Source: JAFAXD01 sp035472475 (GTDB lineage: Bacteria; Pseudomonadota; Alphaproteobacteria; Rhizobiales; Xanthobacteraceae). Taken from it: a stretch of 64,000 nucleotides of DNA. Under the pieces are notes generated by a model. It saw nothing but the letters and a program-made list of their open reading frames with translations. It was not told the origin of the DNA and made no database searches. Positions 36,546 through 49,224 of the stretch are shown here, in pieces (within the stretch, counting starts at the first letter, position 1; the number at the start of each line of letters is the position of its first letter). The stretch is from contig DATIPA010000146.1 of NCBI GenBank assembly GCA_035472475.1, positions 1-64,000 on the forward strand, in the 5' to 3' direction. The position numbers and the translations under genes are program-made.

Positions 36546-38447
36546 TCATGCACGCGACGGACGGCCCGACAATGCGCCAAACCCTTCGATTGCGGCTTCG
36601 GTACCCTCGATGGCCAAGAGTTGGCCCTGCACATCACGTAACCAGGCGAGGTTTTCCTCGCTCGGCTCATCCCCCAGCGCATGTTCGGCTTCTTTGAGTT
36701 CCCTATTTAGCGTTCGGGACTTGCGATGCAAGGTGACGACATGCGCCCACCATTGGCGTACGTCATCCGACGCCGCCCCCACCCGTGCCGGCCAGTCTGC
36801 TGTGTGCGTGAGCGCTCCTTCAACCCGAGCGAGTATAGCCCCCAAATTTCGCGCCTCCAGGGTCCGACGCAGGACTTCGGGCTCATTCGCCAAATGCGCC
36901 GCACCGGCCGCGAGCAGCTCTCGGCGCAAGCGATCCGCGTCAGGATGCCGAAATTCGATGTCCGCCAACTCCTCGGCGTGGCTCTCCAACAGCCACGGGT
37001 GGTTGAGGAGCGCGAGCAAGATCAACGCCTCACGTGGCGGTAATGCCGTACGGTAGCCGCGCACGATCGAGCTCGTGGATAGTCGCGGGCTCGCGATCAC
37101 AGGCGCGGGGCTGAGCGGCAGGCGACCTGCGTGGCGCGATTGTTTGGGATAAGGAGCGCCGCGGGGTTGGATCGCGGTGGTAGGGGTGAAGAGCTGACGC
37201 ATGCGAGCGTCGAGGTCCTGGCGATAATATTTCCGAATCGCGTCCGGAATGGCCGACGTGACTTGGGCAAGCTGCGCTTCGAGTCCCGCGCGGCGCTCCG
37301 GAGTATCGAAGCGGCCGCTTTCGGTTTCGCGCGTCCACAGGACGTCGGCGAGCGGGCGCGCCGACGCGAGGACATCCGATATCGCGCCTCGTCCGCCTGC
37401 GCGCACGAGGTCATCCGGATCCTGGCCGTCGGGCAACATTGCGAACAAAAGACTTTTGCCGGGCCGCAACAGCGGCAAAGCAAGATCAACCGCCCGATAG
37501 GCGGCGCGCCGGCCGGCACCATCACCGTCAAAACACAGAATCGGTTCATCGGCCATGCGCCAGAGAAGTCCCAGCTGATCGTCAGTGAGTGCAGTGCCGA
37601 GCGGCGCTACGGTGGCGGAAAATCCCGCCGTCACCATCGCAATGACGTCGATATAGCCCTCAACAGCAACGAGTTGCGCGCCGTCATTGGCCGCCGCCCG
37701 CGCAGACGCGGCGTTGTAGAGCAGCCCGCCCTTGTGAAAGAGCGGCGTTTCCGGAGAGTTGAGATATTTTGCAGGCGCATCCTTGTCGAGCGCGCGACCG
37801 CCGAAAGCGACGATGCGGCCGCGTAAGTCGGAAATCGGAAACATCACCCGGTCGCGAAAGCGATCGTACGGAACCGGAATGTCGTCACCAGCCACGAGAA
37901 GTCCGGCCTCCACCATCAATTCGACCGAGACGCCCTGCCCGCCGAGATATTCCTTGAGTGCGAAGCGATCCGGCGCCGCGTAGCCGAGCCTGAACTTGAG
38001 CTGAGTCGCGGGCTCCAGCCCGCGATCGGCCAGGTAACCACGCGCCTTGGCACCGGGGCGCGCCGCGAGCGTCATCTCGAAGAATTTCGCCGCGAGTTCG
38101 ATCACGTCATGGAGACTGCGACGATGACGCTGCTCGGCTTCAGCCTCCTGTGTCGCAACCGGCATCGGCACGCCCGCCATTGCGGCAAGGCGCTCGACCG
38201 CCTCCGGGAACTCGACCCCTTCGGTTTCCATGACGAACCCGAATATGTCGCCGTGCTTTCCAGACGAGAAATCGTGAAAGAAACCCTTCTGGTCGTTGAC
38301 CGTGAAGGATGGCGTGCGCTCCTTGTTGAACGGGGAGAGCCCTTTCCACTCGCGCCCGGCTTTCTTGAGCCGCACGCGACGACCCACGACCTCCGACACC
38401 GGGAGGCGTGCACGTAGTTCATCGAGGAAATTGGGCGGGAAGCGCAT
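36546..38447 (-). CDS. dnaG: DNA primase DnaG (zinc ligands lost)
   Basis: 633 residues. Makes RNA primers for replication with DnaB. The N-terminal domain has the layout of a CHC2 zinc-binding domain (RREWKGLSPFNKERTPSF, then FFHDFSSGKHGDIFGF), but the four ligand positions read Ser38, Asn41, Asp59 and Ser62, not Cys, His, Cys, Cys. This matches what I recall for rhizobial DnaG proteins. The catalytic TOPRIM core is intact (LVAVEGYIDVIAMV and CFDGDGAGRRAA). The C-terminal part is the DnaB-interacting helical region. It is followed by rpoD on the same strand. Confidence 0.96.
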   Translation of the reverse strand: MRFPPNFLDELRARLPVSEVVGRRVRLKKAGREWKGLSPFNKERTPSFTVNDQKGFFHDFSSGKHGDIFGFVMETEGVEFPEAVERLAAMAGVPMPVATQEAEAEQRHRRSLHDVIELAAKFFEMTLAARPGAKARGYLADRGLEPATQLKFRLGYAAPDRFALKEYLGGQGVSVELMVEAGLLVAGDDIPVPYDRFRDRVMFPISDLRGRIVAFGGRALDKDAPAKYLNSPETPLFHKGGLLYNAASARAAANDGAQLVAVEGYIDVIAMVTAGFSATVAPLGTALTDDQLGLLWRMADEPILCFDGDGAGRRAAYRAVDLALPLLRPGKSLLFAMLPDGQDPDDLVRAGGRGAISDVLASARPLADVLWTRETESGRFDTPERRAGLEAQLAQVTSAIPDAIRKYYRQDLDARMRQLFTPTTAIQPRGAPYPKQSRHAGRLPLSPAPVIASPRLSTSSIVRGYRTALPPREALILLALLNHPWLLESHAEELADIEFRHPDADRLRRELLAAGAAHLANEPEVLRRTLEARNLGAILARVEGALTHTADWPARVGAASDDVRQWWAHVVTLHRKSRTLNRELKEAEHALGDEPSEENLAWLRDVQGQLLAIEGTEAAIEGFGALSGRPSRA

Positions 38448-38558
38448 GGTGATTCGTCACCATAGCCTGCAACTTTGACATTGCCAGGAATCGGCTGATT
38501 CGCGTGCGAAGTTGGGTGCCTTGTCCCGGCTATCCACAGCGCCTGGCTGCGGAGCCCT

Positions 38559-39173
38559 TTACCGTGACCGGGCCAGCGCGAGCCACACACCGCCGCCGAT
38601 CAGGCAGCCGCCACTCAGCCGCGAGAGCAGCCGCGCGCGCGCCGGAGATAACAGCGTGCGGACGCGACCGGTCAGCACCGCGTAGCCGCTGTCGAAAATG
38701 CCCGCAACCGCCATGGCGGTGACGCCGAGAACCAGCACCTGGCCGACGTAGTCGCCGGTGGGATCAACGAATTGCGGAATAAAGGCGCCGAACAGGAGCA
38801 ACGCCTTCGGATTGCTCATCAGCACCAGAAAGCCCTGCCAGAAAAACCCCATGCGCGGCACCGGTATTCTGGCCGGATCGCCGAGCGCACCGGGCGCGCG
38901 CAGAAACTTGAACCCAAGCCAAATGAGGTAAGCCGCGCCGGCAAGCCGAACCCAGTCGAACCAGACCCCCATGGTGGCGATGAGCGATGCCAGTCCAACC
39001 AGCACAATCCCGATCATCACGGCGAGCCCGAGCTGCGTGCCCGCGATGTTGATGAGGCCGGCGCGAGTCCCGTACGTCACGCTGTTTGCGACAATGAGCG
39101 AAACCGTGGGCCCTGGCACGATCACGATCACGACGCACGCGAGTACATAGGCGAGGTAGAACTCGAGAGACAT
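38559..39173 (-). CDS. LysE/RhtB-family amino acid exporter
   Basis: 204 residues from the ATG at 39173, which has CGGAG seven bases upstream. Six hydrophobic segments. The N-terminus MSLEFYLAYVLACVVIVIVPGPTVSLI is the RhtB signature (VPGP), and GLINIAGTQLGLAV and WQGFLVLMSNPKALLLF follow the family pattern. It probably exports an amino acid such as homoserine, threonine or lysine across the inner membrane; substrate cannot be told. Its stop is about 110 bp from the dnaG start. Confidence 0.92.
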   Translation of the reverse strand: MSLEFYLAYVLACVVIVIVPGPTVSLIVANSVTYGTRAGLINIAGTQLGLAVMIGIVLVGLASLIATMGVWFDWVRLAGAAYLIWLGFKFLRAPGALGDPARIPVPRMGFFWQGFLVLMSNPKALLLFGAFIPQFVDPTGDYVGQVLVLGVTAMAVAGIFDSGYAVLTGRVRTLLSPARARLLSRLSGGCLIGGGVWLALARSR

Positions 39174-39234
39174 TCGGAACTCCGTTCTCCTCAACCCACG
39201 TTGCCATCCTGGCGATGCCGATCGAAGCGACGCA

Positions 39235-39690
39235 CTAGCGCTGCAGCAACTCCTTCACCAGGGGGCTGATCTTGCCGAAATCCATCCGGCCGGCATAGCG
39301 CCCCTTGAGGGTCGCAATCACCTTGCCCATGTCCTTCATCGACGAAGCGCCGCTCTGGGCAATTGCTTGCGTAACGGCGGCCTGTACCTCGGCGTCAGAC
39401 ATCTGCTTGGGCAGGTAGGCTGCGATGATCGCAATCTCATCGCGCTCCTGCTGGGCGAGTTCCGCGCGTCCGCCCTTCTCGTAGAGCTCGATCGATTCAT
39501 GGCGCTGCTTGATCATTTTCGCCATTAGCGCGAGCAGCTCATCGTCGCCAAGCGGGCCTTTGTTCTGGCCGCGCGCCTCGATGTCAGCATTCTTGAGCGC
39601 GGAATTGACGAGCCGCAGCGTCGATACACGACGTTCGTCGCGCGCCTTCATGGCATCTTTTAGAGCGTTGTTGATGTCGTCGCGCAGCAT
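39235..39690 (-). CDS. yqeY: GatB/YqeY domain protein
   Basis: 151 residues from ATG 39690 behind GAGAGG; a GTG two codons upstream is less likely. It is a stand-alone version of the GatB C-terminal domain (MLRDDINNALKDAMKARDERRVSTLRLV and IAAYLPKQMSDAEVQAAV, ending MDFGKISPLVKELL). The domain binds tRNA in the amidotransferase, but the role of the free form is unclear. In related genomes it sits near dnaG and carA; carA is missing here. Confidence 0.92.
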   Translation of the reverse strand: MLRDDINNALKDAMKARDERRVSTLRLVNSALKNADIEARGQNKGPLGDDELLALMAKMIKQRHESIELYEKGGRAELAQQERDEIAIIAAYLPKQMSDAEVQAAVTQAIAQSGASSMKDMGKVIATLKGRYAGRMDFGKISPLVKELLQR

Positions 39691-39699
39691 GTTCACCTC

Positions 39700-39942
39700 T
39701 CAGGCCTTCGTTGCAACCGCCGCGATCCGATTGCGCCAGCGGAATAACGCGACAATGGCCCAAATCGACTCCACGATTCCGAACGGCCAAGCACCTTGCA
39801 GAAAACCGTACGCGGAGGCGAGCGCGCAGCTCGCTGCGAATGCCAGAACGAACCAGTGCGCTCGGTCCTCCAGCGCATAGCACGCCAGCATGGCGCTGAC
39901 GCTGAACAGTCCGAAGGCCGTCAGCGCATCCATACCGGACAT
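39700..39942 (-). CDS. Small conserved membrane protein (about 80 residues)
   Basis: 80 residues with three short hydrophobic segments: LTAFGLFSVSAMLACYAL, FVLAFAASCALASAYGFL and FGIVESIWAIVALFRW. It ends nine bases before the yqeY ORF's start region and is probably cotranscribed with yqeY. It looks like a widespread uncharacterised rhizobial protein. An ATG at 39933 is an alternative start. Confidence 0.75.
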   Translation of the reverse strand: MSGMDALTAFGLFSVSAMLACYALEDRAHWFVLAFAASCALASAYGFLQGAWPFGIVESIWAIVALFRWRNRIAAVATKA

Positions 39943-40038
39943 CCTTTCGGGGGCGTTCGCACCGGTCGCTATTTAGGCTGCTCGCGAAGGATGAACAAGC
40001 TGATTTGAGTGCAGCGTGCGTCTTGGACCACGCCCGAT

Positions 40039-40614
40039 TCAAACGGGCTTCATCAAGCGCTTTCGCACGACCGCAAGAATACGATCGGACAACGCCGGCT
40101 CCTCGACGATCCGCGACAAAACAACGGCGCCTACCATGGATGAAATCACAGCGATGGCCTCGTCGCGCCGTGACTCTGGCGTCTCGCCCGCCGACGCATT
40201 TGCCACTACGTCGATCATTGCCATTGTCGCGTCCGCGAATGCGCGACGCACGTCCTTGCCATGCCGGGTGGCATCCGGCCCCATCGCCGCCATCGCGCAG
40301 CCGGTACCCGGCTGATCGCGGTGTGCGCGCGAGACGTACGAACGTACCAAACGATTGATCATTCCAGGCGAACCTTCGCCGCCCGCATCGGCGATCCAGT
40401 TCGCACGGATCTCAGCGGCTGATTGCCGAACCGCGGCCGCCGCGAGTTCCTCCTTCGAGGCAAACTGGCTGTAGACTGCGCCGTGCGTCATCCCGGCCGC
40501 TTTCGCCAATGCGTCAACGCCGATTCCCTCAATGCCGCGTTCGCGTAGAAGCTTGGCCGCGACGGCGATTACCTGTTCGCGATTCCTGGCCTGCTGCGCC
40601 TTCGATACGCGCAT
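40039..40614 (-). CDS. TetR/AcrR-family transcriptional repressor
   Basis: 191 residues from the ATG at 40614 (MRVSKAQQARNREQVIAVAAKLL); an ATG at 40629 adds five residues. The helix-turn-helix reads GIGVDALAKAAGMTHGAVYSQFASKEEL, close to the canonical TetR pattern. The C-terminal half (WIADAGGEGSPGMINRLVRSYVSRAHRD, then GTGCAMAAMG) resembles the NemR/AcuR-type ligand domain. It is divergent from a hotdog thioesterase, with a palindrome in between that it probably binds. Confidence 0.92.
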   Translation of the reverse strand: MRVSKAQQARNREQVIAVAAKLLRERGIEGIGVDALAKAAGMTHGAVYSQFASKEELAAAAVRQSAAEIRANWIADAGGEGSPGMINRLVRSYVSRAHRDQPGTGCAMAAMGPDATRHGKDVRRAFADATMAMIDVVANASAGETPESRRDEAIAVISSMVGAVVLSRIVEEPALSDRILAVVRKRLMKPV

Positions 40615-40657
40615 GCGATTCCCTTCCATGCGTTCCTGGACAATAGCACGAAATTAG

Positions 40658-40671
40658 ATTACGACAGTAAT
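40658..40671. promoter_or_regulatory. Palindromic operator between tetR and thioesterase genes
   Basis: ATTAC-GACA-GTAAT, a perfect 5-bp inverted repeat in an AT-rich patch of an otherwise GC-rich stretch, midway between the two divergent starts. Size and place suit TetR-type autoregulation and control of the thioesterase. Confidence 0.6.
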
Positions 40672-40697
40672 TAATAAGGGCAGGGTTGGAGCAGGTC

Positions 40698-41210
40698 ATG
40701 GACCAGCGAACCACGTCGACCATCGGGATAGTGTCGATTGAGGAGCTTGCCGCAGCGCCTGGTCTCGACCTGCTGCGCGGCATCATCGATGGGCGCTATC
40801 CGATCCCGCCGATCGCAGAGCTGCTTGGGTTCTATCTCGCCGAGGTCGATTTTGGACGAGCTGTGTTTCGAAGCACGCCGGAGTTCAAACACTACAACCC
40901 GCTTGGCACCGTGCACGGCGGCTACGCCGCAACCCTGCTCGACTCCTGCATGGGGTGCGCCATCCATTCGACCCTGCCCGTCGGGGTTGGCTACACCACG
41001 CTTGAATTCAAGGTCACGCTCATTCGCGCCATCACGGACGAAACCGGCGTCGTCACTGCGGAGGGCCGTATTCTCAACTCCGGTCGACGCGCGGCGACCG
41101 CGGAAGGCCGCCTGACCGATGCGAAAGGGCGGCTACTGGCCCACGGGACAACGACCTGTCTGGTGTTCGACCTTCCGGTCGGCGCCAAACCGTCCTCTGC
41201 GCCCCGCTAG
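40698..41210 (+). CDS. PaaI-type hotdog acyl-CoA thioesterase
   Basis: 170 residues from ATG 40698 behind GGAGCAGG. The hotdog signature is HYNPLGTVHGGYAATLLDSCMGCAI, with the catalytic-region HGG; the strand GYTTLEFKVTLIRAI follows. Hydrolyses an acyl- or aryl-CoA ester in the cytoplasm; the substrate is not deducible. Probably under the divergent TetR repressor. Confidence 0.9.
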   Translation: MDQRTTSTIGIVSIEELAAAPGLDLLRGIIDGRYPIPPIAELLGFYLAEVDFGRAVFRSTPEFKHYNPLGTVHGGYAATLLDSCMGCAIHSTLPVGVGYTTLEFKVTLIRAITDETGVVTAEGRILNSGRRAATAEGRLTDAKGRLLAHGTTTCLVFDLPVGAKPSSAPR

Positions 41211-41299
41211 GCGGCGCGACACCAAGTACGCGTCCGGCGCTGGCAAAGCCAAGTCGGCATCGATATGCATACTCGCCGCCGAACGCCGCGAGGATGCTT

Positions 41300-41992
41300 A
41301 TGCGCGAGTGGATTGATTGGTACGATTCCGATCACTCGATCTACGTAAATGCGCGTCACCGCGACGTGCATTTTCGCCACGTCGCTACCGATATTCTCGA
41401 ATTTGTTCCGCATCCGAAAGCAATCGTGCTGGACTACGGTTGCGGCGAGGCGCTGCACGCCGATGTGATCGCCGCCCGCGTCGGAAAGCTGGTGCTCGCC
41501 GAACCCGCAGCGGGCGTGCGTGCGCGTCTTACGGCGCGTTGCGCCGGCAATCCGAAAATCGAGGTCCGTTCAATCGATGAGCTTGAAGCTTTGCCCAAGA
41601 ATTCACTCGACCTGGCCGTCATGCATTCGGTCACGCAATATATGACGCCCGCAGAACTTGCGGCGGCACTCGACCTCATGCGAAGGCTGCTCAAACCTGA
41701 CGGCCAGTTGGTCCTGGGAGACATCATCGCACCAGGCACGATCGCAGCCGTCGACGCCGCGGCATTGCTGCGCTTTGGGCTGGCCAATGGCTTCTTCATC
41801 GCGGCTTTTACCGGCCTGGTGCGCACGTTTTTCTCCGACTATTGGCGGCTCCGCAGCACGATCGGGCTCACGCGGTACGACGCGCGCGCGATCGAGACCC
41901 TGCTCGCCGCGCACGGCTTTTCAGCCGAGCGAGCAACCCGCAATATCGGCCACAATCAGGCCCGCGCGACCTATCGGTGCAAAGTCCGGTAG
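41300..41992 (+). CDS. Class I SAM-dependent methyltransferase
   Basis: 230 residues from the ATG at 41300, six bases after GAGG; an ATG two codons upstream (41294) overlaps that site. Motif I is VLDYGCGEALHAD, the acidic strand end is VLAEPAAG, and LDLAVMHSVTQYM plus LLKPDGQLVLGDI give motifs II and III. It has a hydrophobic insert (AALLRFGLANGFFIAAFTGLVRTFF) and may act near a membrane or on a lipid-like substrate. Substrate unknown. Confidence 0.86.
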   Translation: MREWIDWYDSDHSIYVNARHRDVHFRHVATDILEFVPHPKAIVLDYGCGEALHADVIAARVGKLVLAEPAAGVRARLTARCAGNPKIEVRSIDELEALPKNSLDLAVMHSVTQYMTPAELAAALDLMRRLLKPDGQLVLGDIIAPGTIAAVDAAALLRFGLANGFFIAAFTGLVRTFFSDYWRLRSTIGLTRYDARAIETLLAAHGFSAERATRNIGHNQARATYRCKVR

Positions 41993-42265
41993 CGTTCGTC
42001 CCAAAAGCACTGTGGATGCGCACCGGGGCAAACCGCGCGACCACGATCGGACCCCTTCCCTCCCCCCCGATTCTGGGCTACAGGCTGCGCGCCGCCACCG
42101 GTACCGGAGTTCCTGGTTCGGCTTTACGGAATGCACAAATCGGCTCAAGCGGGCGCCCCATCGGAGCGCCGGTAATCCCGAGAGGCGAGCGGCTGATGCC
42201 GCTTTTTTTGTGCCGACGTCATGCCCGCCTTCACGACTTGAAGCGGGCCCACATATCGAAACGGA

Positions 42266-45724
<3,459 letters not shown>

Positions 45725-45883
45725 GAAAGCCTTTTTACAAGGCTGCAATCGAAGAATCAGAGTTTGCGGGATAGCGCCCTCGAGCCTGCTCCAGGGACGG
45801 AAGGGTACGCAGCGTGTGTCGCAGTCGCGGCGCCGGAACCACCGGCCTGCGAGTGCATTTTTTGTGTCTGAGGTAAATGAGCG

Positions 45884-46357
45884 ATGGATAAGATTCCGAT
45901 GACCGCCGCCGGCTACACCTTGCTGGAGCAGGAGCTCAAGCACTGCCAGCAGGTCGAACGGCCCCGCATCATTCAGCAGATTACCGACGCGCGCTCACAC
46001 GGCGACTTGTCGGAGAACGCCGAATATCACGCCGCCAAGGAGGCGCAATCCCACAACGAAGGCCGCATTGCGGAGCTCGAGGACAAGCTCGCGCGCGCCG
46101 AAGTGATCGACGTATCCAAGTTGTCGGGTGACACTATCAAGTTCGGCGCTACCGTAACGCTGATCGATGAGGATACCGACGAGAAGAAGATCTGGCAGCT
46201 TGTTGGCGAACCCGAAGCCGACGCCAAGAAGGGCAAGATTTCAATCGCTTCGCCGCTGGCGCGTGCGTTGCTCGGCAAGAAGAAGGGCTCCAATATCGAG
46301 GTCGTGGCGCCAGGCGGCGCGAAGGCCTATGAGGTCGTCAAGGTCGAGTGGCGTTGA
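45884..46357 (+). CDS. greA: Transcription elongation factor GreA
   Basis: 157 residues, standard length. The N-terminal coiled coil (YTLLEQELKHCQQVERPRIIQQI) carries the acidic tip ARSHGDLSENAEYHAAKE, which reaches the RNA polymerase active site and triggers cleavage of backtracked RNA. The C-terminal FKBP-like domain ends in AKAYEVVKVEW. A terminator follows directly. Placement after carB is common in the group. Confidence 0.97.
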   Translation: MDKIPMTAAGYTLLEQELKHCQQVERPRIIQQITDARSHGDLSENAEYHAAKEAQSHNEGRIAELEDKLARAEVIDVSKLSGDTIKFGATVTLIDEDTDEKKIWQLVGEPEADAKKGKISIASPLARALLGKKKGSNIEVVAPGGAKAYEVVKVEWR

Positions 46358-46400
46358 CGCTGTCGTAGCTCGTATCCGCCGATTTTTGACGTCTCCAGCG

Positions 46401-46427
46401 ATGCGCGGGCTAGCCCCCGCGCATTTT
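46401..46427 (+). terminator. Rho-independent terminator after greA
   Basis: ATGCGCGGG pairs with CCCGCGCAT across CTAGCCC-type loop bases and is followed by TTTTG, about 45 bp past the greA stop. Confidence 0.75.
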
Positions 46428-46509
46428 GCGTCTTGCGGCACGACTGTGCGTTTGGTTGAGGTGGGCTAGGACAAACGTCAAGGCGGTCTAAACGTCGGGG
46501 AGGAAGGCG

Positions 46510-47535
46510 ATGAAGTTCGGGGTTTTCGATCACCTGGACCATTCGGGGTTGCCGTTCGGTCAACATTACGAAAACCGACTGCGACTTGTGGAAGCCTACG
46601 ACCGCGCCGGCATTCACGCCTATCACGTGGCCGAGCACCACTCGACTCCGCTCGGCATCGCCGCATCGCCGGGGATTTTCCTGTCCGCCGTCGCACAGCG
46701 CACGCAGCGCCTGCGCTTCGGTCCGCTTGTCTATTTGCTGCCCTTCTACCATCCCATTCGATTGATCGAAGAAATCTGCATGCTCGATCAGATGAGCGGC
46801 GGACGCCTGCAGCTCGGCATCGGACGCGGTGTGTCGCCGTTTGAAACCGCGTTTTACGGTATCGACTTTGCAAAAAGCCAAAAGATGTATCACGAGGCAT
46901 TTCAGTTGCTGATGAAGGGCCTCACCGCCGACGAACTGACGTTCGACGGCGAGTACTATCGCTTCCAGAAAGTACCGATGATCCTCAAGCCGGTACAAAG
47001 GCCGCATCCACCCTTGTGGTACGGCATCGGCGTGCCGGAAAACGCCGACTGGCCCGCCGCAAACGACGTCAACATCGTCATCATCGGGCTGCGCCCGACA
47101 GCACGCGCCATCGTCGAGCGCTACATTGCGGAGCGCAAACGGCTCGGCAAGAAGGACACGCCTCTCATCGGCGTGAGCAAGCACGTGGTCGTCGCCGAGA
47201 CCGATGCCGATGCGCTTCGCATCGCGCGGCGCGCCTATCCGATCTGGCTTGAGAGCTTTCGCTGGTTGTTCAAACGCCACGGAACCGAGCCGCGCATCAT
47301 CAACATGCTTCCGCCCACGTTTGACGAGCTGATGGAGCTTGGCAACGGCGTCGCCGGTTCCCCCAAAACGGTGCGCGAGTTTATCGCTGCGGAACAGGAA
47401 GCAACCGGAATCAATTACTTCGTGTCGTGGCTCGCGTTCGGCGATCTATCGCTTGAGGAGTCGCTCGCGTCGCTCAAACTCTTTACGAGCCAAGTTATAC
47501 CTGCGTTCGCAGACGCGCGGGCAGCGGCCGAGTAG
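46510..47535 (+). CDS. LLM-class flavin-dependent oxidoreductase
   Basis: 341 residues, starting behind GGGGAGGAAGGCG. A luciferase-like TIM-barrel flavoprotein that uses FMNH2 or F420-type cofactors to oxidise small organic compounds. Family blocks: AYHVAEHHSTPLGIAASPG, FGPLVYLLPFYHPIRLIEEICMLDQMSGGRLQLGIGRG and PHPPLWYGIG. No partner flavin reductase is adjacent. Substrate unknown. It is convergent with an Lrp regulator 9 bp away. Confidence 0.92.
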   Translation: MKFGVFDHLDHSGLPFGQHYENRLRLVEAYDRAGIHAYHVAEHHSTPLGIAASPGIFLSAVAQRTQRLRFGPLVYLLPFYHPIRLIEEICMLDQMSGGRLQLGIGRGVSPFETAFYGIDFAKSQKMYHEAFQLLMKGLTADELTFDGEYYRFQKVPMILKPVQRPHPPLWYGIGVPENADWPAANDVNIVIIGLRPTARAIVERYIAERKRLGKKDTPLIGVSKHVVVAETDADALRIARRAYPIWLESFRWLFKRHGTEPRIINMLPPTFDELMELGNGVAGSPKTVREFIAAEQEATGINYFVSWLAFGDLSLEESLASLKLFTSQVIPAFADARAAAE

Positions 47536-47544
47536 CGCGGCTCC

Positions 47545-48006
47545 TTACAGCGGAACCATCGCTTCATCCTTGGAGCTGCGCAGGGTCAACGAAGTCTTGA
47601 CGTTGCGAACGTGTGGAGCTGCTGTCAGCTCGGTCACCAGCGCCTGGAATGCGGCGAGGTTTGGGGCCACGCATTTCAGGACAAAATCGATTTCGCCCGA
47701 CAGCATCCAGCATTCGCGTACCAGGGGCTGCGTTCGGACGAACTGTTCGAACGCGGCGAGGTCGGCCTCCGCCTGGCTCGAGAGGTGCACCATCGCAAAC
47801 GCGGTCACTTCAAAGCCAAGTTTTTTCTCGTCGAGCAGCGCTCGAAATCCCCTGATGTACCCGGCCTCCTGCAACGACCTCACCCGCCGCAGGCAAGGCG
47901 GCGCCGAGATGCCGACCCGGCGCGCCAATTCCACGTTGGTCATGCGACCATCGGCCTGCAGCTCCTTGAGGATTTGTCGGTCGATGGCGTCGAGCGGCGC
48001 GGCCAT
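47545..48006 (-). CDS. Lrp/AsnC-family transcriptional regulator
   Basis: 153 residues from the ATG at 48006 (MAAPLDAIDRQIL); an ATG at 48021 adds five. N-terminal winged helix NVELARRVGISAPPCLRRVRSLQEAGYI, then the RAM ligand/oligomer domain (AFAMVHLSSQAEADLAAFEQFV, RECWMLSGEIDFVLKCVA). It senses an amino acid and controls nearby genes in this family. In related genomes such a gene lies beside trxB, as here (divergent). Confidence 0.93.
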   Translation of the reverse strand: MAAPLDAIDRQILKELQADGRMTNVELARRVGISAPPCLRRVRSLQEAGYIRGFRALLDEKKLGFEVTAFAMVHLSSQAEADLAAFEQFVRTQPLVRECWMLSGEIDFVLKCVAPNLAAFQALVTELTAAPHVRNVKTSLTLRSSKDEAMVPL

Positions 48007-48253
48007 GGGCGCTCCCGGCAATCACCTGTATTGACCTGCTCCGGATCGCACGAGCCGGAGACTGACCTATGGTTTGCGGGTTCTAGCCCCATTCCAAGGG
48101 TCGCGAAACAATATTGCGCAATGAGGTAGACCCTGGATAAGCCGCTCACCTCACTGTGAGCGAGGGTTGCAAGACTTGCATAGCTGCCCGGATAGCATAC
48201 ATTGCGCCCGCCGCCTCTGCCGGTGATCACCGCCACGAGTCTGGAAATTGGGA

Positions 48254-49219
48254 ATGTCCAAGCCAACCCACGCCAAAATCGTCATCATTGGATCTGGGCC
48301 CGCCGGCTACACGGCGGCCATCTACGCGGCGCGGGCGATGCTTGAGCCGATCCTGATTGCAGGGATTCAGCCCGGCGGCCAACTCACGATCACGACCGAC
48401 GTCGAAAACTATCCCGGGTACGCGGACGTGATCCAGGGGCCATGGCTGATGGACCAGATGCAGAAGCAGGCCGAGCACGTCGGCACGCGACTCGTTTCTG
48501 ATCACGTCACAAGCGTTGACCTGTCCCAGCGTCCGTTCCGGATAACATGTGATTCCGGCGATATCTACTTGGCCGACTCTCTCGTCATGGCGACCGGCGC
48601 GCAGGCGCGCTGGCTCGACATTCCGAGCGAGCAGAAATTCAAAGGCTACGGCGTATCCGCTTGCGCGACCTGCGACGGTTTTTTCTATCGCGGTAAGAAC
48701 GTGATCGTTGTTGGCGGCGGCAATACCGCGGTTGAGGAGGCGTTGTTTCTCACCAATTTCGCCGACAAGGTCACCGTGGTGCACCGGCGCGACGTTTTTC
48801 GGGCCGAGCGGATTTTGCAGGAGCGGTTGTTCAAACATCCGAAGATATCCGTGATCTGGGATAGCGTGCTCGACGAAGTCCTCGGGCGCGAGGATCCACT
48901 CAAGGTTACGGGCGTGAAACTCAAGAACGTCAAAACCGGCGCGGTCCAGCAGCTGGCCGTCGATGGGGTGTTCATTGCAATCGGTCATTTCCCGGCGACC
49001 GAATTGGTCGAAGGCAAGGTCGAGATGAAGCCCTCCGGCTATCTCAAAATTGCACCATTTTCGACTGCGACATCGGTACCTGGCGTATTCGCGGCCGGCG
49101 ACGTCACCGACGATGTCTATCGCCAGGCGGTCACCGCGGCTGGCATGGGCTGTATCGCAGCGCTCGAAGCCGAAAAGTTTCTGGCGGCGCATGAGACCCA
49201 GCGCGCGGCAGCGGAGTAG
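48254..49219 (+). CDS. trxB: Thioredoxin-disulfide reductase TrxB
   Basis: 321 residues from the ATG at 48254, preceded by TTGGGA. Transfers electrons from NADPH through FAD to thioredoxin. The FAD site is IIGSGPAGYTAAIYAARA (11-28), the redox pair is Cys137-Ala-Thr-Cys140 in ACATCDG, the NADPH site is VVGGGNTAVEEALFL, and the C-terminal FAD block is VFAAGDVTDDVYRQAVTAAGMGC. All essential residues are present. A LysR gene follows after 5 bp. Confidence 0.97.
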   Translation: MSKPTHAKIVIIGSGPAGYTAAIYAARAMLEPILIAGIQPGGQLTITTDVENYPGYADVIQGPWLMDQMQKQAEHVGTRLVSDHVTSVDLSQRPFRITCDSGDIYLADSLVMATGAQARWLDIPSEQKFKGYGVSACATCDGFFYRGKNVIVVGGGNTAVEEALFLTNFADKVTVVHRRDVFRAERILQERLFKHPKISVIWDSVLDEVLGREDPLKVTGVKLKNVKTGAVQQLAVDGVFIAIGHFPATELVEGKVEMKPSGYLKIAPFSTATSVPGVFAAGDVTDDVYRQAVTAAGMGCIAALEAEKFLAAHETQRAAAE

Positions 49220-49224
49220 AAAAG

